From Chrysogorgia sp. JL179-B06 (lineage: Eukaryota; Cnidaria; Anthozoa; Scleralcyonacea; Chrysogorgiidae), in the NCBI GenBank assembly GCA_035772405.1, contig JAYKKM010000439.1, positions 391,001 through 455,000 of the forward strand: a stretch of 64,000 nt of DNA, given 5' to 3'. Shown one piece after another: positions 43,931 through 52,919 of this stretch; the first letter of the stretch is position 1; each line of letters begins with the position of its first letter. The notes beneath the pieces are model-generated. The model was not told the origin of the DNA and did no database searches. It saw only the letters and a program-made list of their open reading frames with translations. A program made the translations under genes and the position numbers.

Positions 43931-46900
43931 TATATATATTATATATATACTATTATATATTAGTAACGAAATACTGACGTTTCGAGCGGAGCACGTCTTA
44001 CTCTGATGAAGGGCTCCGCTCGAAACGTCAGTATTTCATCACTACAAATCTTTGCAGTTCACCAGTGTTTTGGATATATAGCAAAGTGAAAAGGTGTCTA
44101 CGAAGCACTCTACTTTTTTAAATCGTACCAGTACATCACTGTAACCATCGTAACACGTTTGCGTGATATATAATAGGCACGTATGTTGTGTACTTATAGA
44201 CTAGATAATAGAATTGAAATAAATTAAATATTGACCGAGATAAGACGACCTTTTGCCATTTGTGATCTACAAATATAGAGCGTGCGACGGAGGGGTACTG
44301 GGGACCATTCTGATTGCCGATCACTTTGTAACTTCATGCCTTCCCCCCTGCTAAAGCAGGGACACGCAAATACATCACACAGTGATTCAGCAGTGAAATA
44401 CAAAGAAAGTTTGGGAATTGAGCGAATTTTATCTATAAACAGGTCTGTTAAAGTTCGGAGCCAAACTTTTTTAGTATTTCACTGTTGAATGAGTATTTCA
44501 CGCAATGTCTTCGCGTGTCCCTGCTTTGACGTCATTTGAAGATGAAATTTTCGAACGACAAGATATATTACATTTCTTCTTGATAGAATACAAAGATTAT
44601 GAATATGTAAAATCGCCAAAGCCCGGCTAGGCGCTTTAGTGATTTCCATGCACTGCAGTTTTTCTTTCAAATTACAAAGATTTCCTCTCCATACTGCCTA
44701 ATGAAATATGATCGCAAAGATTTCCTCTCCATACTGCCTCATGAAACATGATCGCAAAGATTTCCTCTCCATACTGCCTCATGAAACATGATCGCAGATG
44801 AAACTAAAAGAAGCCTCCTCCGTTGGGGAAATGCGAAAGAAGATTTTCCTAGTTTTGCAGTAATTCCTCTAAATGTTTTCCAAAATATTGCCATAAACTC
44901 TTTCCTGTCCGGCTGAAAAACATCGAAAATTGAACCACCTCATTGTTCCATTGATATCTCTGGAAATAACCATAACTGTTATTATGTGGACAAAGCTATA
45001 CATTTTCTGAAAGCCCAATAAACCGGCTTTTACTTGTACTTTTAAATTTCCCGAACAAGACACATTATGTTCATATAAATTAGCACTAATTATCATAAAC
45101 GTAGCATCTTAAAAATTCAAAATGGCACCAATCGCAGAGTTGTTTATGAAATCAAATCAAATTTGGCGTCTGAGTGGATCTCATGTCCCTGGCGCTTGTC
45201 GAATTTCAATTTGTAATCTTGCGTTACCGTGTGCCGTGTTTTTCGATTGACGACTTAATTGATCCATTTTGACTGGGCCGGACAGGAAAGAGTTAATTCA
45301 AGATCAGGGTAAGTAATTGTTGTTTGAACAACATGCTTGCGAACATTCATATATATTAGATTTGCTTGCGAACATTCATATATATAGATATGCTTGCGAA
45401 CATTCATATATATTAGATTTTTTAAACAAAGAGTTTTCAAATCTGAGTTGCAATTCAGTGAAATTAATTTGAATTAATTTCCTCATAACATTGCTTAACA
45501 CTACTACCCGAACCACTACCAGTTTGTCATCAAAGCCAAGCTTAAAAAATATTACTACTCTGCTGTTCTCTCTACGTACGACTCCGAAGACCCACGTACC
45601 TGGAAAACAATTTGTACTAAATGTAACTCTGTCCGTAGTCTGAATGTTACTCCTAGTTGTTGTTTTTAGACTTTTTCCAGAGCTGGATTTCCGCTCTCTA
45701 CTTTTAACTTGTGATATGCTCTCTTCGGTCGCTTTCCTTTGTCTCCTGAGCTCTCGACTAAATCCATCCCGGCTTGGGTGGATCCCAAGGGCGGAGGTGG
45801 TGAGTGGAAATCCCATGCATAATGTTGGACTGCGTTTTCGTATTTATTAACGTTGTTGTAGTGTTTTTATTGTATTATTGTTGTAATGGAACCACAGTAA
45901 TTGGCGATTGTTGTTGCGGTTTTACAAGCCTTGTAATGAATATGGGATCTTTTTAAATGTAAATATCACTACATAAACCACATAATCAAGGCGAAGTTAA
46001 ATAAAAAAACAACTAAAAAAACATTGCTACCTCATTGACAGAAGGACGTCTTAAATTCCATGGTACTTCCATGATGTGCAGTGTTCCCATATTGTCGCCA
46101 ATAGACAGTAATTGCTGTTTACCTAGAAATGAAAAACATATTGATAGTTAAAGTGCCTATAACGTCAAAACATTTTATTATCTTATTTGGAAGAACTTTA
46201 AAAATGATAAAGTAACTTCTTTTGAAGATTTTCGTTTCTTCGCTTTGTTTTTAAAATATTTCAGTTTGTTTGATATGCAAATGTCTGGAGTTTCGTCACA
46301 CATGCATAATTACTTACCGGAGAAGTTTGTGTATAACTTTCATTCACAAACGAAATCCTTTAAAATCAAGAAGTTTGGTGTTGTGGGAGAAACACGCGCA
46401 CATGTTATTCACACTTTAGTGTTAGTGAAGGCAAAGATATATAACATTCTCTGATAAGTCATTATGCATGTGTGACGAAATTCCAGACATTTGCATACCA
46501 AACAAACTGAAATATATCAAAAACAAAGCGAAGAAACGAAAATCTTCAAAAGAAGTTACTTTATCATTTTAAAAGTTCTTCAAAATAAAACAATACATTT
46601 TTTGACGTTATATATAGGCTCTTTAATAAATAGAAATCCCATGCAAGCAGGGCCGCGAAGAGGGTAGGGTAGCCGGGGCAACTGCCTCGGGGCGCGGTCA
46701 TAATCTAGGGGCCCGCGAATACGGTGCCAAGCAAATCCGGGGCCATCTGAGGCATTTAGGGGGCCGCGAGACTACATGCCTCCGGGCCCGTCCTGCCTCT
46801 CGGCGGCCCTGCATGCAAACACTAAGAATTATCCACGATTTAAAGTACTCACTTGATACTTGGTATGGACTTAAAATAGTAATTGATGCCGCTGTCACAT

Positions 46901-48570
46901 TTTGAGTTAATGAAGGTTCATGGGACCTTGAGAAGAAAATAATATCTTAGTTCAAACAAACGTTAAATTGCAATTATAATTAAAAATTGTAGAAACTTCT
47001 GCAAGAGTCATAACTGGAGATAGTTATGAGAAATCAGTGGCATGACGCATGTTGTATATCTAATAGAAAATTCTGCTGATTTACATAAACTTTTCGTTCG
47101 ATTTTCTCAGCCAAAATCATTTAATATCTTTAGGATTTTCGATGAATATGAACGTTTACATGCATTCGTATCACGTATAATATCACGTATAATATAATAT
47201 ATAATATAATATAACATAACATAACATAACATAACATAACATAACATAACATAGCATAGCATAGCATAGCATAGCATAGCATAGCATAGCATAACATAAC
47301 TTATATCATCATTGGTTCAGTTTCCTTTGTTCTCTAGTGGCCATTATCATGATATCAACCTCAAAGTTATTCATGAGGTTGATAAGTAGTTATCAACCTC
47401 ATAAATACTAAACTTCACCAATGATGATATAAGACGGTTTTATTATATGGCTAAGAAAGATGGCGCACGCTGATTGGTTCGTGAGAGGTCCGGAAAAAAG
47501 CGTATTGCCCTCCTGGCGCTGTGAGAGGGCAATACGCCTTTTTCCGGACCGGTAAGTTTGGCGGGAAAATTTCTGAGTTGATTTAGATGAAAATAAAAGA
47601 GGATTTGAGTATGTTCGTTGCAAAAGTTCGAACAATAACACGTCCTGGAACATTAGTGCTGCTTTTCTTGAAAGCTGTTTATCTATAAGTGAATGCCTAA
47701 CGACCAGTAACGCGTGTAAACATGAAGCGAAATCAACAAGCTCAGAGGTAAGGTAAACGGCAACATCTGAAGACAAACACAACGTTAAAAACAGAGAACA
47801 AAATGAACCAAAAGCCATATAATAAATGTCTTATTAACCTCGTTTGCTTGGTCTGTACGGTAAAGTATTTCCTTCGTTTTTTTCGCACAGACCTCGCTCT
47901 CCTACAGACTCGGTCTGTACGAAAACCTCAGGCAAATACTTTACCGTACAGACCTCGCACTCGGTTAATAAGTCTTAAATATACTTTAGACCTCAGTGTT
48001 TAAGCGATATATCAATCCTCGGGCTTCGCCCTCGGTTTGATATATCGCTTAAACACCTCGGTCACGGTATATAACCTATACTTAACATAACATAACATAA
48101 CATAACATAACATAACATAACATAACATAACATAACATAACATAACATAACATAACATAACATTTTTGGCTATTGAATAACATTTTTATTAAGCTATATA
48201 TTTGGTATCCTAGCTTTGATAAGCCCAAATGGTTTTTCTAGGTATACCATGACCTAATTTGCTATCAATCATATGTATTAAGTATTAAATAGCCTTCCTT
48301 TTGTAACTTGCTTTTTTGGTCAAAATTAAATTTGTATTGTATTGTATTGTAACATAACATAACATAACATAACATAACATAACATAACATAACATAACAT
48401 AACATAACATAACATAACATAACATAATATAACATAACATAACATAACATAACATAATATAATATAATATAATATAATATAATATAATATAATATAATAT
48501 AATATAACATACTTATCAAGAAGATCCCAAACATCCACATTGCCATCGGATCTTGTCACAAAAAATACAC
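35451..48570 (-). CDS. DNAI3: DNAI3/WDR63, last six exons (partial)
   Basis: Exons on the minus strand in transcript order: 48570-48513, 46926-46853, 46122-46031, 43368-43246, 37116-37063, 35528-35451. All junctions are GT-AG and the phases agree across every one. DNAI3 (WDR63) is a WD-repeat intermediate chain of inner-arm axonemal dynein in motile cilia. The visible part covers the last WD repeats ([38 protein letters not shown], then [11 protein letters not shown]) and a charged helical tail ([20 protein letters not shown]). It ends [12 protein letters not shown] and a stop. The human protein has KQQFIATADYYGTLHILEIP and WTLSRPSTNE at the same place. Upstream exons (earlier WD repeats) were not found between 48.6 and 64 kb. 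Introns hold a gypsy element, many MITEs and simple repeats. Confidence 0.9.
35694..35969. mobile_element. Foldback MITE with telomere-like loop
   Basis: The arms ggccgaaatatactcttcaa, ccacgcaacttcaactacag and their complements at 35915-35969 pair over about 55 bp. The loop (35805-35890) is made of cctaaccctaacccc and cctagagttNaatcctaacc repeats. It lies in the last DNAI3 intron. Confidence 0.75.
35989..36169. mobile_element. Palindromic MITE, copy 2
   Basis: Same family as 10413-10593, with ends agaccttattcaaaaatgg. It is nearly one long hairpin. Confidence 0.8.
36173..36290. repeat. Single arm of the MITE that frames the 49-61 kb composite
   Basis: The stretch ccactgatctcgaaagaaga, ctggattgagcaactatcg, ttcagaaaatgaagccggaa matches 48853-48960 and, inverted, 60985-61030. 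Confidence 0.65.
36328..36871. mobile_element. Foldback element (about 540 bp) containing another
   Basis: The left arm gttgaggtgaccgtgaggta, then gtcttctggacgatcttttt, is complementary to the right end near 36810-36871 over about 60 bp. A second inverted-repeat element (36439-36639) and a short palindrome (36656-36694, cctcgttcccaaaggccctgg) are nested inside. Confidence 0.75.
36439..36639. mobile_element. Inner foldback with telomere-like loop
   Basis: The arms aaggctaaaagggatgactc and its complement are flanked by a direct repeat catacgatcggg (36426-36437, 36643-36654), a possible long target duplication. The loop consists of ggttaggattaagattaggg-type repeats. Confidence 0.7.
37063..37116 (-). 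CDS. DNAI3: DNAI3 exon ([18 protein letters not shown])
   Basis: An 18-codon, phase-0 microexon between acceptor gctggatag and donor gtaact. It encodes part of the charged C-terminal tail. It is one side of the intron that contains the gypsy element. Confidence 0.85.
37262..37340 (+). repeat. Second-type tRNA-derived SINE, plus strand
   Basis: The stretch ggttagagcgccgaaacgtt, then gggttcgattcccggttgag, is the same family as 29128-29245. Its 3' end runs directly into a (CATATA)n array. Confidence 0.6.
37345..37490. repeat. (CATATA)n microsatellite
   Basis: Irregular hexanucleotide array, ending about where the gypsy LTR begins. The ORFs across it are repeat translations. Confidence 0.9.
37490..38249 (-). 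repeat. 3' LTR of the gypsy element, split by a MITE
   Basis: On the minus strand the LTR starts TGTAGTGCC right after a polypurine tract (GGAGAGGGGGTGG, about 38250-38262) and ends CCGTAACA at 37490. Removing the MITE at 37539-38042 leaves about 255 bp. No matching 5' LTR exists in the window. Confidence 0.65.
37539..38042. mobile_element. TTAA-type MITE (Kolobok/piggyBac-like)
   Basis: Inverted repeats of about 185 bp begin agggatactccggccaaaat. The flanks are TTAA on both sides (37535-37538, 38043-38046). It is inserted in the gypsy 3' LTR, so it is younger than that insertion. Confidence 0.85.
38423..40212 (-). pseudogene. gypsy RNase H remnant and integrase
   Basis: Pieces of the RNase H end ([17 protein letters not shown]) are followed by the integrase. 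Its zinc-binding part is [13 protein letters not shown] and [12 protein letters not shown]. The catalytic core has [10 protein letters not shown], then [12 protein letters not shown] and a [14 protein letters not shown] segment with the third acidic residue. A C-terminal [11 protein letters not shown] region follows. Frames are broken at 39732-39713, at 39372-39241 by a tandem triplication, and near 40212. No complete product can be made. The integrase motifs themselves are intact residue by residue. Confidence 0.85.
39227..39362. repeat. 41-bp tandem triplication inside integrase
   Basis: The unit ggttaactaacacctcggtt, then gtagcttgttgatctgtaatt, occurs three times; the first copy has six extra bases (tgtgac). 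Since 41 is not a multiple of three, the triplication breaks the reading frame. Confidence 0.85.
40327..41333 (-). pseudogene. gypsy reverse transcriptase and connection
   Basis: The polymerase reads [20 protein letters not shown], then [35 protein letters not shown] and [16 protein letters not shown]. The active-site box is LLDDILVHA, with Leu where nearly all gypsy polymerases have Tyr or Phe before xDD. The connection region follows ([20 protein letters not shown]). It is interrupted by a frameshift around 40555 and a stop at 41115. The region upstream (41340-41700) contains the linker motif [13 protein letters not shown] but no DSGA/DTGA protease motif. Confidence 0.85.
41711..43195 (-). 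pseudogene. gypsy Gag-like region, split by a MITE
   Basis: It begins with ATG at 43195. A long coiled-coil-like part ([35 protein letters not shown]) is followed by a capsid-like segment with [20 protein letters not shown]. After the MITE at 42220-42374 it continues with [20 protein letters not shown] and [19 protein letters not shown] stop or frameshift lies near 42590-42750. No CCHC zinc knuckle is visible. Gag assembles the particle in this family; this copy cannot. Confidence 0.75.
42220..42374. mobile_element. MITE with 9-bp target duplication, copy 2
   Basis: A perfect 9-bp duplication gccttttgg (42211-42219, 42375-42383) marks its insertion into the gypsy gag region. It is 155 bp and about 85 percent similar by eye to 3136-3282. 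It carries no ORF. Confidence 0.88.
43246..43368 (-). CDS. DNAI3: DNAI3 exon (charged helical segment)
   Basis: 41 codons, phase 0 at both ends, acceptor gttttgtag and donor gtattt. It reads [20 protein letters not shown], then [15 protein letters not shown]. The human counterpart is NHYFEREVKHLEYVEQRKKI. The gypsy element begins about 50 bp downstream of the donor. Confidence 0.9.
43369..43965. other. DNAI3 intron with long AT array
   Basis: It contains aaacacgag-type motifs at 43568-43660, the repeat agtgatttcctttgcttttc shared with about 30965, and an (AT)n array at about 43848-43925. Confidence 0.5.
43966..44040 (+). ncRNA. Hammerhead-ribozyme-like hairpin
   Basis: The core is at 43999-44033: UACU (stem I), CUGAUGA, a short stem II (GGGC-UCC-GCUC, preceded by one extra A), GAAAC, then GUC and AGUA (stem I partner). 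ACGU at 44025-44028 is self-complementary, so stem III could form in a dimer, as in minimal type-I hammerheads of Penelope-like elements and retrozymes. The whole motif also sits in a 25-bp inverted repeat (gaaatactgacgtttcgagc and complement). Activity is not shown. The extra A after the CUGAUGA box and the 4-bp stem I are weaknesses. Confidence 0.5.
44350..44530. mobile_element. Foldback MITE
   Basis: The left gctaaagcagggacacgcaa and cagtgaaatac are complementary to the right gcgtgtccctgctttgac and tagtatttcactg over about 65 bp. It lies in a DNAI3 intron. Confidence 0.7.
44676..44795. repeat. 40-bp tandem repeat, three copies
   Basis: The unit caaagatttcctctccatac, then tgcctcatgaaacatgatcg, is repeated three times with one or two substitutions in the first copy. 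Confidence 0.9.
44897..45292. mobile_element. Inverted-repeat MITE, possibly TTAA-type
   Basis: The ends are ctctttcctgtccggc and gccggacaggaaagag. The right flank is TTAA and the left flank is TAAA, so a mutated TTAA duplication is plausible. Confidence 0.6.
45333..45420. repeat. About 30-bp tandem repeat, three copies
   Basis: The unit gcttgcgaacattcatatat with variable attagattt/agatat endings. Confidence 0.85.
45421..46030. other. DNAI3 intron, no gene supported
   Basis: A 146-codon minus-strand ORF (45376-45816) runs into the tandem repeat and has no recognisable domain; it is probably chance or retroelement debris. Confidence 0.4.
46031..46122 (-). CDS. DNAI3: DNAI3 exon (WD repeat, [19 protein letters not shown])
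   Basis: 92 bp, phase 1 in and phase 0 out, acceptor ttcatttctag and donor gtagca. It encodes the last WD-repeat strand region, which is highly conserved in DNAI3 (KQQ, then GTLHI-E-PW-L-RPS-NE). Confidence 0.92.
46152..46622. mobile_element. TTAA-type MITE with long inverted repeats
   Basis: Inverted arms of about 165 bp begin agtgcctataacgtcaaaa. TTAA flanks at 46148-46151 and 46623-46626. It sits 29 bp upstream of a DNAI3 exon acceptor side. Confidence 0.85.
46648..46811. mobile_element. GC-rich hAT-like MITE
   Basis: The ends CAGGGCCGCGAAGAGG and the complement-like tctcggcggccctg. Flanks catgcaag (46640-46647) and catgcaaa (46812-46819) form an 8-bp duplication with one mismatch. It lies between the TTAA MITE and the next DNAI3 exon. 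Confidence 0.75.
46853..46926 (-). CDS. DNAI3: DNAI3 exon ([24 protein letters not shown])
   Basis: 74 bp, phase 2 in and phase 1 out, acceptor cttctcaag and donor gtgagt. It aligns with human THEPAQSQNICITMITYIKP. Confidence 0.9.
46927..48512. repeat. DNAI3 intron packed with simple repeats and hairpins
   Basis: Pentanucleotide arrays occur at 47170-47302 ((ATAAC)n then (ATAGC)n), 48081-48162 ((ATAAC)n) and 48349-48507 ((AACAT)n then (AATAT)n). Perfect or near-perfect hairpins lie at 47487-47550 (ggtccggaaaaaagcgtatt arms), 47828-47976 (tctgtacggtaaagtattt arms) and 47996-48048 (gtttaagcgatatatcaa arms). An inverted repeat with ttatatcatcattggt arms is at 47310-47440. Confidence 0.85.
48513..48570 (-). 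CDS. DNAI3: DNAI3 exon (WD repeat, [19 protein letters not shown])
   Basis: 58 bp, phase 1 in and phase 2 out, acceptor attttttcag and donor gtatgt. It holds the DG-x-x-D-x-WDLL signature of the WD repeat next to THEP in human DNAI3. The donor runs straight into the (AATAT)n array. The preceding exon was not found. Confidence 0.9.
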
Positions 48571-48687
48571 CTGAAAAAATGTGATAAGATTTTCAACAAC
48601 GGAATTTTCAACAACGAAAACAGCTAGCACCATTAATCAACTTTGACATTGAATTAATACTATTTCCCTTCGCTCTCCATCTCCATC

Positions 48688-48775
48688 AAAGAGTCTCGGT
48701 GGCTCAATGGTTAGAGCGTCTCACGGGCAATCAGAAGGTTACAGGTTCAATTCTTGAAACACCCTTCTGAGGATA
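48688..48775 (+). repeat. tRNA-derived SINE, plus strand
   Basis: The stretch tctcggtggctcaatggtta, then agaaggttacaggttcaatt, is the same family as 28810-29050, followed by ctgaggatatg. Confidence 0.65.
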
Positions 48776-49925
48776 TGTATCGTCTTTAAGTTACATTGTT
48801 ACGCAATTGTCATGTGAGATAGAAAATGAAACAACTTTTTAGATTTTTTACATCTGGTCACTGATCTCTAAATAAAGACTGCATTGAGTAACTATTGTTC
48901 AGAAAATGAAGCCGGAAGTAGCTCGTGGCGGCCGTAATTTAGAAACAAACTACGGTTCTTATCACATCATGACTAACTATGAAGCTGGGATTAGCGCGTG
49001 GCGGCCATATGTGGCCACGCGCTAATTCCGCACTGTAAAAAATGATTGGTTGAAATAACCAAAAAAAAGGTTTTGGTTTTAGGTTTTGGTGAGTACAACC
49101 AATAAACAATGGTCAGTTTAACCAATGATTATTGGTCAAGCAGATGCAACTGAGACAACCAATAGACATTGGTTGCCTGTTGCCATTTTAACCAATTTAA
49201 TATTGGTTGAAACGAAAATGACAGATTTAACCAGTTTCTAAATTTTAAAAAGTTATACATAAAAAGTCAAGCAAAAATATGAGAAATAATCCTAACATAT
49301 TTAATTGCATAGAAATTAGCATACAACGATTCATTAAATATCCTATAGACATAAGTACATAGTAAGGTCAATCTAAGGATAACATCAAAAAAATTGCAAC
49401 AGTTTGTTTTATGGTGGTTTTATGTTAGGCTGTGTCTAGTCAACAACATACTAAAAGTTGGACAAAGTTGGAGCATGGGAAAGTTTCCAATTTCGAGATT
49501 GACTTTTATCCGTTTTTAAGTCATTTTCCATTAAAATCTGAAAACTTCAGAAGCCATAACTCGGTCAATTTTCAGGATAAATCAATATAACTTGCATCTT
49601 TATCTAGGTTTTCAGGGACAATCTTTCAAATGGAAGGGTTGTAAGTGATGTTGGGCAACCCCTTATACCATATCTAGGGGTACCCCTACCCCGCCCCCCT
49701 TGTTGGCGCCCACCCGGATTGACAAGCAGCCATAACTTCGTACTGCTTCTTCCAAAACAAGTAAATTTGGTGTCATTCCATATGTTTTCGAGGTCAATAA
49801 TTCATTTGGAGCTATTTCCAGTGGTTTTCCATTGCCCACTATATCATTTTGGGGGTTACCCGTGCCCCAAAACACTTGTTCTGACCACTAACCATAGTCT
49901 ATGAACAGGCATGACAGGCACAACC

Positions 49926-50672
49926 TCACACGTCATCGTCATCATCGTCTTCTAATACTGGCTCATTCGTGCTATTGTCGCAGTTGCCATCTTGGCAATG
50001 TCCACATGCACTGGTACATTCGAGTCCATGCTTCCTGCAGCTACACCTCAGGGTACTGCATCCTCCCGAACAGTTGCAGTGAACCATCTGAATAAGGACC
50101 TCTGGAGCAGGGCTTTTGTCTGTCATCATTGGAACAAGTTTATTCCCTTCTACCCTCCATCCCCACTCAGTTGGCTCCATTTCATCACTGCAACCCATCC
50201 ACTCCATCACCTGGTAGTAAGTCCGTAGGGAGTGAAATTTACAGGCCGAGGTAGTTGGCGGCAGTCTTTCAGGCGTTACGAAAGTCTTAGCTCTTGCAAC
50301 TTTCTTGCATAGCATATTATATCTGATAGATGCCAGGGACTCGTTCTGGTTTGCATTGAACAACGCCACCATTGCCCTACACCCGTTGGTTTCGACAACA
50401 TCCTGACTTTGCTTTGGTGAACTGAATGCTTTCGAACAGTTTTTGAATCCTTTATCTTTCTTGACGATTCTTTGGAACACCGACTTCTTTCCTATCCCGA
50501 ATACTCTAGATGTAGAGTCGCATCCGGTGAAGGCATGCAGAAACAATAGATCATTGCAAGCTGCTTCTCCAAGGACCTGCTTAATGACCTTGATATTATA
50601 GGCACTCAATTTCGCCTTGTCCGATCGGAAATAGAGTTCAGTGCACTTTGACACCACTACATGGTAGAGCAA
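49926..50672 (-). pseudogene. XPG-like nuclease C-terminal part with CXC-like end
   Basis: 248 open codons. The upstream out-of-frame sequence contributes GEDTDLLVLLLYH, the DTD motif expected before it. It contains LFLHAFTGCDSTSRVFGIGK, which resembles the GCDY and helix-hairpin region of FEN1/XPG nucleases. A linker with LRTYYQVMEWMGC and EWGWRVEGNKLVPMM follows. A cysteine-rich end (CNCSGGCSTLRCSCRKHG, then CTSACGHCQ) resembles a tesmin/TSO1 CXC repeat, and the protein ends in a DDDDDD acidic tail. Predicted transposon proteins with this architecture are common in invertebrates. I link it tentatively to Academ-type elements that carry an XPG nuclease. The homologous ORFs at 12139-14912 share the HAFT box. 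Confidence 0.6.
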
Positions 50673-52813
50673 GAGTACCAGGAGATCTGTGTCTTCTCCA
50701 ACAAGGGTGGTAGTTCATCGAGCTGCAGATCACCCGTCTGTGAGACAACAAGGAACCTCTGGAATAGCAATGCTGGATCTATCGTCCGGTCATCAGCAAC
50801 TTTCACTGCCTTGCTGGATGCAAGTGTCTTGACCTTCAAACTCCGTTTGTGCGAATATGAGAACACAGAGTGTTTGTCCATCTTCTTAACTATGTCATTT
50901 CCGATTACGAACAGGTCATGTACATTGACATCCTCATTTGCATTAACTCCTGTGATGATGTTACGCAATGATTTATCAGCCGAATATGGTGTAAAACACT
51001 CCAGTTTTGCTGCGACTTTTTCAAGATCCGCCTCATCCCTACTCACTCTAGAGTTGGACAAGTCCTTATGCTGTTCACTTGTTGTGTAACTATTCGTGGT
51101 CAGTTCTTGCATGGCGAGGTTGTAAGATGATGTCACAGTAGAAGACATTGTCCAAACTGCTCTCTCGTGCTCCGACATCCCACTTCCTCGCGTTAGTCCC
51201 CCTTGAGCTTTTAGTGAGCGCATTAGTGTTTGCTCAATCACAAGATCAGAGCCAAGGCCAGCCCAGTATTGGCTGCTGCGTCTGGTTACATGAAACCCAG
51301 ATTGGAACTTCTGATAAACCTCGGGGTTGTCATCATTCAATCCGCGCATCTTCTGGAGATAGAGACGAGCTGACTTCAGATAATTCGGATGGCCAGCGGC
51401 CGCGAATATCGGCAAGCAAGCTGAGATGGCACTGAGATGCATCTCCCAAGACCCCATTCGATCAGCCGCAACAAGTCCCCTAGCAATACCTAACATTTGC
51501 TGGTAGTGGACCCACAGTTTGCTGGTTTTGGAGGTCTCTGCCAGTTCATCCCTTTTCAGAGTTACTGTTTCGTCAATTTCGCGAATGCAATCTGCTTTTA
51601 ACAATGACTCTAAGTCGCTTTCGTCAGTCTCCATCAGCGTGTACAGTCTCTCAAGTTCTTCCACTTGGTCCTGAAAACCAGGGTCATCCTCCACGATTTT
51701 AGCAACAATCTGACGTGTAAGGCACTGATCCACCAGCAGATGTCCACGAAATGCTCGTTGCACCGCCTTCCCGCTCATCATGTGTAGAACGGCATTTTCA
51801 CCATACACTGTCTCCATGATCTCCTTAATTCCACTGCCATCCATCAAAGTACCAATGGCGCCCAACAGATTCATGAAGGTATGAAAGCTTCCAAGCATTA
51901 GGACCACATTCCTGATCGGGCTATCATCTGGAACAGCATTCGCTATCTCAGAAGCCTTCCAAAATAGCGGTTGATCGAAGGTAATGATAGCCGGCATGTT
52001 GTGTTTTGACGAAAGTTTGCAAAGGTATTCTAGGGTTGACAAGATACAAGTTTTGTCCCCTGGATTCATGTCGATCATTGGGAGAAACTGTACTGATGAT
52101 TTCCCCGGATAATCACACTCCCTGTGCAGTAGAGACATCATACCTTGCCAACTGGGGGTACTCTGCTGGAAGCGAAAGGACATTTCCCAGAAAATGTCAA
52201 CTTTGCGGTCACGGGCAGATGAGAATGGTAGAGGCTGAAATTCAATCTTGCGGTTGACAAGCTTTGCGTATCGGTAATCTATTATATCAATCTTCGTCAG
52301 TTCGACAAGTTTCAAGTCGGCCATTTTCTGTCTTGAAATGCTGCGACTAACTTGCTTCCCAGGTGTGATGGTGGCTATCATGCCCATCCCGTGAAAGGTA
52401 CCCTTTCCGTCCAAGGTTACAATGTTATGATCCACATTGTCCCCGGCAAATAACAGGGACATATCAAGAATGTCCATGTCACCCAACACATCCGGAGCAA
52501 GTGAACAAGCTGCATTCACTTCTAACCTTTGCACTTCTGAGTAAGATGAAGAAAACCCCATGGTTGAAAGACTATCGATCAAAAACCGTGACCTGTACAA
52601 ATGATGCATTTGCACCGCAAGACCAAGCTGTAAAGGCGCAATTACAGCCCTTGGGCGCACGGCTTGAATAACAGCTTGTCCAATACCAGCAACCATTCTG
52701 GACGTATCCTTCCCAACAAACAGATGCTGCAGCAAGAATCGCAAACTTGCTGGCACGTAATCCAATGCAGCCGTAAGTTTCAGTTCTGACGGAGTTGGAT
52801 ATGTATCCCCCAT
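50657..52813 (-). pseudogene. Large transposase-like core of the nested transposon
   Basis: 718 open codons. Notable segments are LLFAGDNVDHNIVTLDGKGT, then FHGMGMIATITPG (about residues 120-150), and MLGSFHTFMNLLGAIGTLM followed by MMSGKAVQRAFRGHLLVDQC (about 335-400). The Asp in GDNVDH, later aspartates and a glutamate are candidates for an RNase H-fold DDE site, but I cannot assign them. The C-terminal DPALLFQRFLVVSQTGDLQ is the expected N-terminal part of the XPG-like unit. The frame is lost near 50695, and the EEAD-type motif seen in the 13.6-kb copy is missing here, so a segment was probably deleted. Confidence 0.55.
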
Positions 52814-52919
52814 TGGCGCAACTGTCTCCTTGATGTCACTTCTGATAAGTTTTGCTGCGGTTTTTATAATTGCTCGTTTCTGTGCTTCCTCGTCATCTTC
52901 TCGAGGTGATTTGTAGTAA

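Noticed and set aside
45376..45816. 146-codon minus-strand ORF
   Set aside because: No recognisable domain; its end is made of the local tandem repeat.
47107..48559. MLCY-type repetitive ORFs
   Set aside because: Translations of pentanucleotide arrays; the real coding content here is only the 58-bp DNAI3 exon.
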